Shown in pieces: positions 32,567-40,307 of a DNA stretch of 64,000 nucleotides; the first letter of the stretch is position 1; each line of letters opens with the position of its first letter. Made by a program: the position numbers and the translations under genes. The notes beneath the pieces were generated by a model. The model had not been told where the DNA came from. It searched no databases and saw nothing but the letters and a program-made list of their open reading frames with translations. The stretch is taken from the NCBI RefSeq assembly GCF_032118995.1, contig NC_092650.1:2914001-2978000 (forward strand). The letters run 5' to 3'. The DNA is from Asterias amurensis (Eukaryota > Echinodermata > Asteroidea > Forcipulatida > Asteriidae).

Positions 32567-35252
32567 ACAAACACTGGTTTTGTATTTTGGTTCTTTTAAA
32601 AAACTCTGCACTGTTCTAACTTAATGTATGTACCTTACAGCTATTTTAATTATAAGGGTTATAACCTTTGCATGTCTTTACAAAAAAACCATATTGTCTC
32701 GTTTTATTCTTTAAGCATGTTTGATGTTGTACAGTGCCTCGGGTTGGTTTTGCATGAGGCGCTGAAAAAATCTGAATCTTATTAATACTTTTTTAATGAA
32801 TTTTCTTGCCTAATCTTCAGACTCTAGACAGAGTGTATTCTCAGTTCCAAACATTCCTTGATGATCCAGTTTATAAAGAGGAATACAGACTCCTTGAAGA
32901 GGTCATCAGAACCTTCGGCAAAGTCGGACCAAATGCTGAACCCAAATTCAGAGATGAATGTAAGTAGTGAATCTTTTGGAGTTACTTGCAGTGGTCGAGT
33001 CAGGAAAGTGTTTATGATCGGGTGGAATAGTGGACAGCTTTTGTTTCTACTTTTTTGTGGTGTGTCAAGGCCGAGCGGTCTGGTTCACTGGACCCAAGCT
33101 TTGGTGCTGTCAGTAGCAGAGTGTGGGTTCAAATCCCGGTCATGACACCTTTGCCCTTGAGCAAGGCACTTAAACACAATTGCTTTCGGGAAAAACTGGG
33201 AAGGTAGTGCGTTCTGCTCTACCAGCCAGGCTCCCAGTGGATGATATCCATGCCTATATCCCTACGGACTGTGAATGGGGTAGCCCTGTTTCAGCCCCAG
33301 GAGTAGTTGGCAACCTGCCCCTGGTGACAGTTGATTTGGGTAAATTTTCCAAATCAGTGAATTTAGCCCTCACCTTGAAGTGGTCGTCCGGCCTTGTGAG
33401 TTGGGCCACACCTCATAGTTTTTTTCTTGTTTTTTTAAACAACATTGTGTCTGTCTTGTAAACTTGGTGTCAATAAGGTACAATGCAGGGCAAAAAAAAA
33501 TGAATGATGCATGTCCACCATTTAACATTTATGTTTGTGGTAAACTTCTTCTTTTTCAACACTGAAGTCAAAGTTTAAATCGGATAGATAAAGATGAATT
33601 TAATGAGTTATTTGACTTTGGTTTGTCCTCAGTTATGTTGCCTCGGTTTGCAGCTATAGCGTACACTAATAACAACACGACACATGAGAAGAGACGATCA
33701 ACCATAGCTATGGCACTATTCAGCGCTTACAGCGCACTCTCATGTTGCTGTATCCTTTATCTACAAACTTCCTTATCTTCTAGCAAAATGTTCCTCAAGT
33801 TATATGCCGTCTATTTTGTTGCGTCTTATGTAGTGTGTCATGGCCGAGTGCTTAAAGACCTGCTTGAACAAAAATGTCAAGTCGTAAACTTTGCTGAAAT
33901 TCACTTAAAATGTTTTCAAAGAATAGGGAAATCGAGTCATATGACTGTGACAAGATTTCAATTGTGTAAAAAAACAATCATTTTGAATGCCCTTATCCAG
34001 CGCTTTTCTGGGAGATTTGCGAAAAGCCCTGTTACGTAATCACTCTCAAAAACGTCATCTCTGGGAGCTCCAATTTGTAAAGCCGCTTTGTTGCAGCGTT
34101 GAGGCACAACAAAGCATCTCCCAGAGATGACGTCAGCGGCATTGTCCTTTGACGTGCGCTCTCAACGGCAGAAGTGTTTTTAGTTTTTCAAAACCTTTAG
34201 GTTGGGGCCTGATTTTTTAATCGATTATTACGAAAAATTCAGAAGTGTACACATATCAAAATTACATTAAAATTGTGAACAAGTGCATTATAAACAATTT
34301 AAAATACCATTTCCGTTGAAAACATTCCGCTCAGGTAGCTATTTAAGAGCATCAAATTCAAGTTCTGGTGGAGTCATCGTAGTGTAGGTTCGAATCCTGG
34401 GGAAAATTTTTAATTTGTGCAAAACCTAATACTCGTTATGTTTTGGAAGTTTGTCCCTTGACCCAATTATGACCTCAGTCATTTCTAATGACCTGATATG
34501 GGAGTCTATGCTACCAGGTCTGAGATGTCTTCGTCAGGATCTTGAGGTCGTGTCGCCAGAGCACGAGGTCAGTTCTTTTGTTCTTTATCGGATTGTTATT
34601 ATTTACTTCGTCAACCCAGTTCCACCTTCAGATGCCATGTTTCCATTTTTTCTTTCTTAATCAAACAAGGTTATAACAAGTTATTAAATATTTTTTTCAG
34701 ATATATTATCAGTATCATTATTATAATTAAATAAATTCTGTTTGATATCTTTGTTATTATTTGTTGATTGTGATTGATTTCCATACAGGTTGTGGTTGGA
34801 TCGATGATTAAAGAATTTGAAGCTAAACTTGGAGGGAAAGAAAGGTAAATATAAACTCTATACGTTTGTCTGCATTCTGTCAGTTGACACATGTACATGC
34901 TGGACCTCAGCTCCAGCTTCAAAACTTATTTAAAAATTAGCAGAGTTCTTTTCTATGTGGCTGAAGTGTCTTTCTGACAGATATGGCACACTACAAATGT
35001 CCATTATTATTATTTATTATTATTGCAAAAAAAGGTTTATTCAAAGTGTTTTCCAACCTGATGGGGGTATTAATTCTGATGATTGTTTTTTTCTTCAAAA
35101 GGTCATCGTCAGTGACCTCTAGTAGCAGTACGGCGTCAAGTGGCTTCACCAGCAGCCTACCGCACATGGACGACACAAGACGGACTATCCTCAATAAGAT
35201 TGGGGCTCAGAGAACTAAAGTAGCCAATGTCTTTCACACTCGCAAGAAGTAA
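14843..35252 (+). CDS. RELCH: RELCH (RAB11-binding protein with LisH, coiled coil and HEAT repeats; KIAA1468), 26 exons
   Basis: In vertebrates RELCH binds RAB11 and OSBP and promotes cholesterol transfer from recycling endosomes to the trans-Golgi network (established). Exons read by GT/AG and phase: 14843-15064, 15662-15797, 16032-16193, 16797-16855, 17246-17359, 18160-18363, 19196-19284, 19694-19834, 20153-20293, 21018-21195, 22033-22145, 23145-23307, 24116-24253, 25036-25200, 25754-25925, 26944-27103, 28244-28367, 29103-29151, 29429-29621, 30577-30759, 30963-31026, 32821-32959, 33633-33749, 34479-34567, 34789-34844, 35102-35252. They total 3522 nt, 1173 codons plus stop. Recognition: RLRDYFSNPGNFER at about 97-110; LisH in exon 5 (RALNYLTNEFLLHHGYRLTS); FDDWDDVGLN in exon 6; coiled coil around 287-335; HEAT region from about 440, with ILSGCVAFAKHVGP, LVAESCGALAPYLP, CRTFGKTFTNTK and LPGLRCLRQDL; Ser-rich tail ending ANVFHTRKK. 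Human RELCH is slightly longer (about 1216 aa, recalled). The Met at 14843 starts the only open exon upstream of the conserved region. Confidence 0.96.
17077..17155 (+). repeat. Fragment of the GGCACCAAGGCA dispersed repeat in RELCH intron 4
   Basis: TTTCAAAGGCACCAAGGCAA, then GGGCATGGAGGCAATCGCC and GAAGTATCGGGCCTG. Same motif order as at 1893 and 36536. Confidence 0.55.
17347..17775 (+). repeat. Triplication of the 3' edge of RELCH exon 5
   Basis: Units start at 17347, 17510 and 17700, each opening with GAATGAAGA(A/G)CA. Unit 1 includes the last codons of exon 5 (NEEQ) and its donor. Unit 2 repeats GAACAG-GTTAGTG exactly. Unit 3 is partial and its donor-like site is altered (CAAGTTAAG). 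Units 1 and 2 are 163 and 190 bp, unit 2 with a 27-base extra segment. Reading past the first donor reaches a stop before the second, so only donor 1 gives RELCH. Confidence 0.9.
17826..18125 (-). repeat. MITE-1 copy 35 bp upstream of RELCH exon 6
   Basis: GGGCACTTCCAATCTTTG at the left, TTACCAATAGTTTCCACTGC at the right. Its right end abuts the polypyrimidine tract of exon 6, whose acceptor AG is at 18158-18159. Confidence 0.8.
18380..18903. repeat. MITE-2 interrupted by SINE-1
   Basis: Left arm GGGCCAAGTTTCATAGGGC (18380 on). The right part has AAGCAGAGAAATATTGCTTAA and ends CTCTATGAAATTGCACCC. About 318 bases of SINE-1 sit between the arms. In RELCH intron 6. Confidence 0.8.
18406..18722 (-). 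mobile_element. SINE-1, tRNA-derived, minus strand
   Basis: On the minus strand the head begins GTGTCATGGCCGAGTGGTTA (box A) and continues to GGGTTCGAATCCCGGTC (box B), resembling a Leu/Ser tRNA. A body with GAGCAAGATACTTTAC and GGGAGCTGAGAAACATTA follows, then an AT-rich (ATT)n tail. Related pieces lie at 33057, 33836, 44850, 49200 and 55880. Confidence 0.85.
19955..20098 (-). repeat. MITE-1 right-end fragment
   Basis: CACAATGTTTTGTACCATCA, CTCGTTACCAAGTCAATTTT and a worn TTACCAAACGTGTACTTTCC end. RELCH intron 8. Confidence 0.68.
20393..20456 (+). repeat. tRNA-like SINE head fragment
   Basis: GGTCCAGCGGTTGAGACTGC resembles box A and GGTTTCGGGTTTGAGTCCCC box B. No mature tRNA can be closed from it, so I treat it as a SINE relic. 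RELCH intron 9. Confidence 0.5.
20587..20758. repeat. Foldback element (TTCATACTT family)
   Basis: AAGCTTGGTTCATACTTG at the left; TATGAACCGGGCTT at the right. Inner complementary blocks include AATTTTGATGTCACA / TGTGACATCAAAATTTG. A partial second copy lies at 62018. Confidence 0.72.
20831..21195 (+). repeat. Tandem duplication of RELCH exon 10 with a decayed upstream copy
   Basis: Two units (20831-20996; 20997 on) share TGATTCTTTCCTCTAT, an AG acceptor and the exon beginning GAGATGACGCCATTCCAGCG. The downstream copy (21018-21195, 178 nt) fits the gene. The upstream copy (20852-20987 if it ends at the AAT-GTAACC site, 136 nt) has lost 42 bases in its second half. It stays open and keeps the same entry and exit phases as exon 10, so it could in principle substitute for it. 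Confidence 0.9.
21221..21801 (+). repeat. MITE-1 copy split by another foldback element
   Basis: TTAA-AGGGACTAGACACTATTG to AGGTGTCCAGTGCC-TTTAA. Interrupted at 21321-21572. RELCH intron 10. Confidence 0.85.
21321..21572. repeat. GGGTGCGTTCG foldback element inserted in MITE-1, ATT target duplication
   Basis: Inverted termini GGGTGCGTTCGTTTAGC and worn ATGAACCCACCC. ATT is duplicated at both junctions (21318-21320, 21573-21575). The uninterrupted MITE-1 reads AAACATTGTGAGAA at this point, confirming the 3-bp duplication. A second copy lies at 24734. Confidence 0.85.
21936..22032 (+). repeat. Partial tandem copy of the 5' edge of RELCH exon 11
   Basis: About 54 bases (21941-21994), from GAATTAGTTCCACTGATCGT to CCTAATGAA, repeat the start of exon 11 (22033 on: GAGCTAGTTCCTCTGATCGT). 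T-rich intron sequence precedes both. The acceptor CAG of the real exon is CAA in this copy, so it is probably not used as is. Confidence 0.85.
22208..22520. repeat. MITE-3 full copy
   Basis: TTAA-AGGATTTGGGTACTTTTT to AGTACATAGACCC-TTTAA. The arms are long near-palindromes with mirrored CAGCACCTCAG blocks. RELCH intron 11. Confidence 0.85.
22535..22850 (-). mobile_element. SINE-1 3' part interrupted by a hairpin element
   Basis: TTTATAAAGCGCTTTATAC and CATCTCAGCTCCCTGGGGAG match the SINE-1 body. The hairpin at 22616-22781 separates them. Confidence 0.7.
22616..22781. repeat. CCGTCGATTTCAC hairpin element with 3-bp CTG target duplication
   Basis: Left end CCGTCGATTTCACCAAGC and right end GCTTCGTGAAATCGACGG, with inner TTAGGATTAGGACGAGT-type repeats. 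CTG is present at both edges (22613-22615, 22782-22784). The related SINE-1 at 18406 reads CCCTGGTCA with one CTG there. A 3-bp duplication suggests a PIF/Harbinger-type element (inference). Confidence 0.8.
23405..23510 (-). repeat. FB-1 fragment
   Basis: GTGCTCCGCGGTAGTAGAAT, GTTCTCTAAAGAACAAAATC and CATGGTGTTACCGCAAACA. RELCH intron 12. Confidence 0.65.
23690..23845 (-). mobile_element. SINE-3 fragment, minus strand
   Basis: AGTTTCAGTTTTAGATGTCG, GGAAAACCCCAGAGAATTAT and CCTGGTTCGGG are the complement of the SINE-3 body and head seen at 49838. The tRNA-like head is worn. Confidence 0.6.
24734..24976. repeat. GGGTGCGTTCG foldback element, second copy
   Basis: GGGTGCATTCGTTAAGC at the left and GCTAAACGAACGCACCC at the right. 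The interior (TCATGGTGACGGCATGCACC, CAAGCAGGGCACTGGGGGC) is nearly identical to 21321-21572. RELCH intron 13. Confidence 0.85.
26025..26411 (-). repeat. MITE-1 full copy, reverse
   Basis: TTAA-AGGCAGTGGACACTGTTG to AGTATCCACTGCC-TTTAA, with a perfect GATTTCGAGACCTCA / TGAGGTCTCGAAATC stem. RELCH intron 15. Confidence 0.88.
27235..27560. other. CpG-rich patch in RELCH intron 16
   Basis: Clearly richer in CG dinucleotides than its AT-rich surroundings. Contains two CACGTG E-boxes (near 27272 and 27284) and a GATTGGTCAATTGG inverted-CCAAT pair (near 27384). No ORF of note and no second copy recognised. Confidence 0.5.
27686..28037. repeat. FB-1 copy with a MITE-2 inserted in its centre
   Basis: ATGAGGTTTGCGTAGCACC and GTTCTGAAAAGAACT on the left; GTAGTTTTCAGAAGAG and ATCGCAAACCTCACG on the right. 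The MITE-2 at 27748-27988 lies at the fold centre. Confidence 0.75.
27748..27988. repeat. MITE-2, the most symmetrical copy
   Basis: GGGCCCAATTTCATACAGC to CTCTATGAAATTGGGCCC. Arms share TTGCTAAGCACAAATT-like and ATTTCATGCTAAGCAAATT blocks with a GAATACCAGTAACAAGC centre. Best model for the family. Confidence 0.88.
28420..28935 (+). mobile_element. SINE-3 copies interrupted by a MITE-1
   Basis: GGTTGGAGTAGTGGTGACTAGCC and CCACCTCTGCGACTC (head) precede the MITE-1. GGCACTATGTGGATAGGG, GGTTTTCAGTCCCTGC and CTCCCACATCTAAACCTG (body) follow it. A second, inverted body fragment lies at 28420-28490. RELCH intron 17. Confidence 0.72.
28571..28812 (+). repeat. MITE-1, internally deleted, inserted in SINE-3 box B region
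   Basis: TTAA-AGGGAAGGTACACGTTTG to AACTTGTACCCTCCC-TTTAA. About 140 bases of the usual interior are absent. TTAA is at both junctions. Confidence 0.8.
29368..29397 (+). repeat. (GTT)n microsatellite
   Basis: Ten near-perfect GTT units. Similar GTTGTTGTTGATCTT lies just before the acceptor of RELCH exon 19. Confidence 0.9.
29640..29899 (+). repeat. MITE-1 truncated at its left end
   Basis: GATTTTGAGATCTCGGATTT, GCACACAACTTTGTGTGAC, TTGAGATAGACCAAGTGAG and CAAAGGTATCCAGTGTC-TTTAA. RELCH intron 19. Confidence 0.78.
30163..30330 (-). mobile_element. SINE-2, tRNA-derived, minus strand
   Basis: Minus strand: GGCAACCTCGGTAGTCTAGC (box A region) to GTGGGTTCGAATCCCACC (box B), then CATGCCCGTGATATTTTTTC and a body ending near CGGTGTAAGGG. 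The tRNA-like head could almost fold as a tRNA but lacks a matching acceptor stem. A body fragment lies at 61748. Confidence 0.78.
31185..31790 (+). repeat. 317-bp tandem duplication in RELCH intron 21
   Basis: Both units start CATTAATGAACATT (31185, 31502). Both carry TTATCTCATGCGACCATTT, ending in an acceptor-like TTTATCTTGCAG, then CTCAGTTTTTAATT. Moderately diverged. Confidence 0.82.
31917..32046. repeat. FB-1 copy
   Basis: GTGAGGTTTGCGGTAGCACC, CTCTTTTGAGTAGTGTTGG, GAAAAGAACC, then the mirrored CAACTCAAAGAGATGTTC. It abuts a MITE-1 at 32047. Confidence 0.72.
32047..32432 (+). repeat. MITE-1 full copy
   Basis: TTAA-AGGCAGTGGACACTATTG to ATTGTCCACTGCC-TTTAA, with intact internal GAGACCTCA hairpin. 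RELCH intron 21. Confidence 0.88.
32532..32566 (+). repeat. Poly-T tract
   Basis: Uninterrupted run of T, about 35 bases, between a MITE-1 and RELCH exon 22. Confidence 0.9.
33057..33420 (+). mobile_element. SINE-1-type element, plus strand
   Basis: GTGTCAAGGCCGAGCGGTCT (box A) to GGGTTCAAATCCCGGTCATG (box B), then TTGAGCAAGGCACTTAAAC. The body differs from 18406 and includes GATTTGGGTAAATTTTCC, so this is a related but distinct subtype. RELCH intron 22. Confidence 0.78.
33836..34400 (+). mobile_element. SINE-1 head split by a 487-bp TTAA-flanked insertion
   Basis: TGTCATGGCCGAGTGC-TTAA (to 33855) resumes as TTAA-GAGCATCAAATTCAAG and GTAGGTTCGAATCCTGGG (34343 on). Removing 33856-34342 plus one TTAA restores a normal tRNA-like head. 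The insert ends (AGACCTGC and GGTAGCTAT) show only weak inverted similarity. It contains a hairpin at 34050-34140. RELCH intron 23. Confidence 0.75.
34050..34140. repeat. Hairpin within the split-SINE insertion
   Basis: CGTCATCTCTGGGAG pairs with CTCCCAGAGATGACG, and GCTTTGTTG with CAACAAAGC, around a GCGTTGAGG centre. Confidence 0.7.
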
Positions 35253-35427
35253 AACATCGGTAAAAGAAGATGAACTTTAGTTTAGATTAGTCTTTATGTC
35301 ACAGATATCTCTTTTTAAGGTTTAGATGAAAAATGAGAGTTTATTTCTATTAATTAAAGGTTGCCTTTTGGTGTGGGTTTTATTCGCTCCTGCTGAATCT
35401 TTTGTATAGACTCAACTGGCACAGGGG

Positions 35428-35550
35428 TTGTTCCCATTTAGGAACACTGTTCCCATTTATGGAACATTGTTCCAATTTTGGGTTCAAAATTTGGGAAAAC
35501 TTTTCCTATTTGGGTTCCTATTTGGGAATTTTTTTCCTATTTGGGAACAT
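35428..35550. repeat. Degenerate tandem array of TTCCCATTT/GGGAAC palindromes
   Basis: Six or more units of about 20 bases in which TTCC(C/T)ATTT is followed by GGAAC or GGGTTC, for example GTTCCCATTTAGGAAC. Shares CCCATT and GGAA motifs with the large minisatellite at 40308. Confidence 0.65.
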
Positions 35551-35801
35551 TATGTTTCAATATTGATAATTTGCTTTAGTACAACACCTCAGCATAGCGT
35601 ACTGACCACGCCCCAGTTTGTAATTGATTAGAAAACATTTTATACAACAATACATAGTTGCTTAGGTTTACCAGTACTATCAAAATCAAGTTTTTGTATG
35701 AAAATATCATTCCTGTTTGTAAAAGAAAGCTGTCTTGTTTTGATGTCAGACTTTCCTAGATCAGCAGTACTTTTAGACAGAAACCAGAAGATGAGTTTAA
35801 A

Positions 35802-35807
35802 AATAAA
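35802..35807 (+). terminator. Candidate polyadenylation signal for RELCH
   Basis: AATAAA about 550 bases after the stop codon, the first canonical hexamer I see downstream. No transcript evidence. Confidence 0.35.
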
Positions 35808-35909
35808 TGAAATTTGCTTCCCTTAACAAAAGAAGCTCTTCCTTAATTTTCTTCATATCAGATGACATGAAAACACACCAAACTTGTTCAAACTGGCTAA
35901 CGGTGGTTA

Positions 35910-36125
35910 GCCCCTTTCACACGGAAGCAATTTAGAAAAGTTCCCTTGCTAAATTGTAGCATGGTTGTACAATTTTACAAAATGTACCTCGTGTGAAAGG
36001 ACAAAAAGAAAATTCTACTATCCAAATTCTCTTGCAAAATCTTGTCAAACATTGCTACATTTTACAACCATGCTAAAATTAAGCAAGGGACCCCAGTTAA
36101 ATTACTGTCGTGTGAATGACACTTT
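35910..36125. repeat. Foldback element
   Basis: CCTTTCACACG and TTCCCTTGCTAAATTGTAGC with TGGTTGTAC on the left. GTTGCAAAAT-like spacer, TACAACCATGCTAAAATTAAG, AGCAAGGGA and TCGTGTGAATG on the right. Confidence 0.62.
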
Positions 36126-36178
36126 AGTATATTAATGCCTGAACCTTCAGAATGACTTTTAAGTGTAGCCAGTGCACT

Positions 36179-36397
36179 GGGCCGTTGCGCTGCTAAGCAC
36201 ACAAATTTGCTTAGCATAAATTTCTTCCTTGATAAAAAAAGGATTACCAACCAAAATTTCCGTTTGTTACTGGTATTCAGCTGATGTTTGCTCATCCTGA
36301 AAATCACGTGGAAAACTGTTGGTAATCATGTTTTTATCAAGGCAAAAATTCATGCTTAGCAAATTTTTGTGCTTAGCAGCTCTTTGAAATTGGGCCC
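36179..36397. repeat. MITE-2 copy
   Basis: GGGCCGTTGCGCTGCTAAGC (worn) to GAAATTGGGCCC, with ACCAACCAAAATTTCCGTTT and ATCATGTTTTTATCAAGGC inner blocks. Confidence 0.75.
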
Positions 36398-36535
36398 AGG
36401 ACAATCCATTATGTAGGTGTCCACTGGCATGCACATACCATACGATGCTTTGTTTCCACCATTCTAAAATGGACAGTGGTACTGGAACTCATTCTTTAAA
36501 TCTCCCTTTTCCTGGGTTATTGTGTATGGTCTAGG

Positions 36536-36700
36536 CCTGTATGCTTCGTTTCTGAAAGGGTAAGGGCACCAAGCCATTTTTCCCTTGTAAAGAGCACCCT
36601 ACTAGGAAATTGTAAATTTCTACTGGAGCATTTCAAGGGCACCAAGGCAATGACCAGGAAGCATGGAGGCAATCGCCTTGAAGTTTCATACCTAATGGTC
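36536..36700 (-). repeat. Copy of the GGCACCAAGGCA dispersed repeat
   Basis: AAGGGTAAGGGCACCAAGCC, then TTTCAAGGGCACCAAGGCAA and GCATGGAGGCAATCGCC. It is bounded on both sides by a direct repeat containing GGACAGTGGYACTGGAAYTC (near 36471 and 36709), so a ~240-bp segment looks duplicated or inserted. Confidence 0.6.
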
Positions 36701-37338
36701 AGATGGACAGTGGCACTGGAATTCATTCTTAAAATATCCCTTTTTCTGGGGTTATTGTGTATTTCTTTCTAGACCTTTGACAGTGGTCAGCAGTTTCTTC
36801 TTTGTGTTTAGCAAAATTGAAAGTGTGGGTCAAAGGTCATTATGTAACCACTGGCGTTTATCTACATGTACATTGTTATTGTTATTCAGTACTCAGACAA
36901 TGGCCAGGCCACGTGTGTGCTTTATATCTCATTCAGTAACTTACACATTGCCACTGCTTATCATATCTAAATATTTATACTGTATCATGAATATGAAGTG
37001 AATATTCAAATAAGTCTATGAATATGAACTATTTAAAATTTATAACTAAACACTAGCCATGTTTTTTGTATTGCTTAATAAAATGCTTGCTCAGTGCATA
37101 TAATTGATTTAAAAAAATTCGTAATCTGATATAATTATGATAAAGTATTATATTGACATATCTTTAATTTAGTCAACTATCATCAAATTGTATATAAAAT
37201 GTAAAATGAAGTATTCAAAAATAATGATTTGTATTGGTAAGTGTAAACAAGCAACCACAAATATTTTCTGTTTTCAATAATTTCTTTCCATCATTATGTC
37301 TTAGCTATTATTCTGTTTTAAGTGTGCAACAGAGAACA

Positions 37339-37851
37339 TTATTTCATACTTAAGTGAAGGGCTATTTCATAGCAACCTCCAGGATGAGCAAACCCTGGTA
37401 CCATTGTGCCATACACATCCATAGTTGTGTATGGGTGTTCACCGTCTCTTACGTAACTATACACAAAAGCTTGTAGCAACTGTCTCGATAGTCTGAGGAA
37501 TTCAAATGTAAGAGGTGCATCGTAACTGAGAAAGTCAATGTACCAGACACTATTCAAATCTAACTCGCAATCGGCTTATTGTGATGTAATGGAACTTGTG
37601 GACAAGTCTTCAGTGGGCTACCGTCCCATTTCAATGTGACCAGAGTAGTAAGAGTGGTAGTCTCGTGCACAACAGAAGTCTTGTGAGATAGTCCTGAGAG
37701 CAGTTTCGCTGTTATTACGACTGACATTTAACGGCTTGTCTAAAAAGTTTAAGAATCTCCCCGCAAAAGATACTGGTTGCAAAATGTACAGAAAATCAAA
37801 ACAAACGGAGTAACCAACTATGAAGTTTTTTTTTCTTGATTCATATATCAA
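37339..37851 (-). pseudogene. Decayed coding-like stretch, origin unknown
   Basis: Two successive minus-strand ORFs in the same frame, with non-repetitive, protein-like composition (for example LRLSRQLLQAFVYSYVRDG). I recognise no family. It could be a worn host retrocopy or part of an old element; it is not intact. Confidence 0.25.
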
Positions 37852-38189
37852 TCTTATCTTGGAAGTTGGAAGTTAGTAATTGTAATGTTCCCATCATGGC
37901 AATTGAAATAATTGGTTTTAATGTTTATGTCCAAAAAATGACGTCATACATTTTTGGCACCCTCAAACAAAGGTGTAATACATAGCACCAAGACTCTGGA
38001 ACTCACTTCCGGATTACCTCAGACAATTACACAACATCACTCTCTTCCAGCAGAAACTCAAAACACACTTATTCTTGCTTGCTTTCCAACATCTTGACAA
38101 AACTTGACCGGCGCCTTTGAATGTTTCTCCTTTTCAGTAAAGTGCGCCTTATAAATGCTGTAGTTTATTATTATTAATACAATAGGGAA

Positions 38190-38757
38190 ACGGCCATAGT
38201 CAGCAGTCTAAGACCAGTCAGTTATAGCCGGCTATCTGCCTTAGATGGTCTTAGCTTAGTCAGTCATAAAGCCTGTTGCAATAAGACGGTCTTAGATAAG
38301 TCGGCGAAAAGTAATGCAATACGAACCATCGTCCCATAAGCACTTCTGCAGGCACTGGCGGTATGGCATTGTTCTTATTGCTTTGGTTTGAATCATCGAA
38401 TATCCAATCTCTGAGTTGTATCATTTTTACTCTTGGGAATATAGTTTTTACATTTACGATACAAAGTATCACCACCATTATGCCTCTAATGGGTGTTATC
38501 TATTTCTAAAATAAAATCTCATCGTAGAGCTCTTTGTATCAAATCATCCACAACTCACAAATGCAGCGCCATCTTTAAAAACCAAAACAAAGACCGATTA
38601 TAGCCAGCTCAGAGCAGGCTTAAGATTTAAGACTGGCTATAATTAAAGACCACGCTATTGCAATCGGTCTATAGTTATAGACTGTCTAAGCGCATTTCCA
38701 GTTAGCCGGCTATAGCGCATAGACCGGCTTAAGACCGCTTGGTGCAATCCGCCCCTG
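38190..38757. repeat. Complex inverted-repeat element (GACCGGCT/AGCCGGTC motifs)
   Basis: AGTCTAAGACCAGTCAGTTA, TATAGCCGGCTATC, GCAATAAGACGGTCTTAG on the left. GACTGGCTATAATTAAAG, TTAGCCGGCTATAGC, ACCGGCTTAAGACCGC on the right. An unrelated ~230-bp middle separates them. Confidence 0.55.
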
Positions 38758-39093
38758 GAATTCTCAGTTTGTGGAGCACTGACACATTAATCAGGAGAAT
38801 GTTGGTTCAAAGTCAATATTTCTTTGTTCAACTCCAAAACATGTTAGGCAACACAATCTCGAAAACGATACAATCTTATTTTCCATATAAAATGGTGCTA
38901 GAGATAGTTATGTCAGCCTTATTTTTTAGTGTATCTTCCATAAACAGTAGTTAATTTGATATCAAAAAACAAATGTATTTTCCTCTTGATTTTAAAAATT
39001 TTAAAAATAACCACTTCAATTTTTTTTAGAGCACATTCCCCTTTCTTCTCATAGAGTATGGCCTAGTAAGTATTGATAGACAAAAGTCTTGCT

Positions 39094-39439
39094 TTAAAGG
39101 GTCAGGGTACTTTTTATAGGACAAAAAACAATGTCCACAGATTTACACTAAACTTTACACAGTTTGAAGATAATGATAGTAGAAAGCTTCCCTGAAAATA
39201 TTACTTACTGAGGTGCTGTAGTTTTTGAGAAATGAGTAAAACAAGTGAGACGAAAATTATGTTAGCATGTAAACCGTATTTTCATGACATTGTTTTACTC
39301 ATTTCTCCAAAAACATAGCACCTCAGCAAGTAATATTTTAATGTTAGCTTTCTACTATCATTATCTTCAAACTGTGTATGCTTTAATGTAAATCTGTGGA
39401 CATTGTGTTTTGTGTTACAAAAAGTACCCCAATCCTTAA
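39094..39439. repeat. MITE-3 full copy
   Basis: TTAA-AGGGTCAGGGTACTTTTT to AAAGTACCCCAATCC-TTAA. Both arms carry the CAGCACCTCAG-type block. Confidence 0.85.
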
Positions 39440-39627
39440 AATAACACAAATTAAACTCAATATTTCTTGTAGCTATTGTCTTATATTTATGGCTTACTGC
39501 TTTAATATCAGTCACTTCTTTGTTGAAGAATATCTGCTTTGTATATTAGCATTTTTGTTGTTGAAAATCAATTGGTATCTTTGATTCATTCCAGCCAGGT
39601 GCAAGGGGGAATTATAAGCTTCATATA

Positions 39628-40006
39628 TTAAATGCACTAGGCACCTTTGGTAATTGTCAAAGACCAGTCTTCTCTCTTGGCGTATCCCAACGTATGCATA
39701 AAATAACAAATCTGTCAATTTTTCTGACTCAATTGGTCATCAAAGTTGCCAGAGAATAATGAAAGAAAAAGCACCCTTGTTGCACAAATTTGTGTGCTTT
39801 CAAATGCCTAATAAAAGATTTCATGCCTGAAGTCTTTTATTATTTGAGTGAGAATTACCTCTTTCTCAAAAAATAAGCTACATCAGAGGGAGCCATTTCT
39901 CACAATGTTTTATATATTACCAACAGCTCTCCAGCGCTTGTTCAACAAGTAAGTTTTTATGCTAATAATTATTTTGAGCAATTACCAATAGTGTCGATGC
40001 CTTTAA
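39628..40006 (-). repeat. MITE-1 copy, second subtype
   Basis: TTAA-ATGCACTAGGCACCTTTG to AATAGTGTCGATGCC-TTTAA. Centre GATTTCATGCCTGAAGTC replaces the GAGACCTC stem, as at 10381 and 62453. Confidence 0.82.
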
Positions 40007-40307
40007 GGTTTTTTTTTTTTTGCTTTTTAAAATTTTGCATAAGTTGCTGAAAAGCCCTTTTCATTTTAACAGCAATTCAAACTGGTTAGGATCCTTCGTT
40101 TCTTTTTGTACGGACGTTGTTACAGATGATGTAAATGGTATATCTTTCATATTAATCAGGTTTTGTAAAAAGATAACCTCCATCAGTTGTTAGTATGTGT
40201 ATAATGTAATTCCAATGAGAGCAGGAAGCTTACAGTCCATAAGCCAAAGTATCCCTAGCTAGCACAAACACAGTTAGTCTTAGTAACAAATTCACCTAGT
40301 AGAAATT

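Larger units (their letters stand above)
35253..36178 (+). other. RELCH 3' UTR and flank
   Basis: No ORF. Contains a palindromic GTTCCCATTT repeat (35428-35550), a candidate polyadenylation signal at 35802 and a foldback element (35910-36125). Confidence 0.55.
36701..39093. other. Interval with no supported gene
   Basis: AT-rich. Contains a worn coding-like stretch (37339-37851) and a complex inverted-repeat region (38190-38757). Otherwise nothing recognised. Confidence 0.5.
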
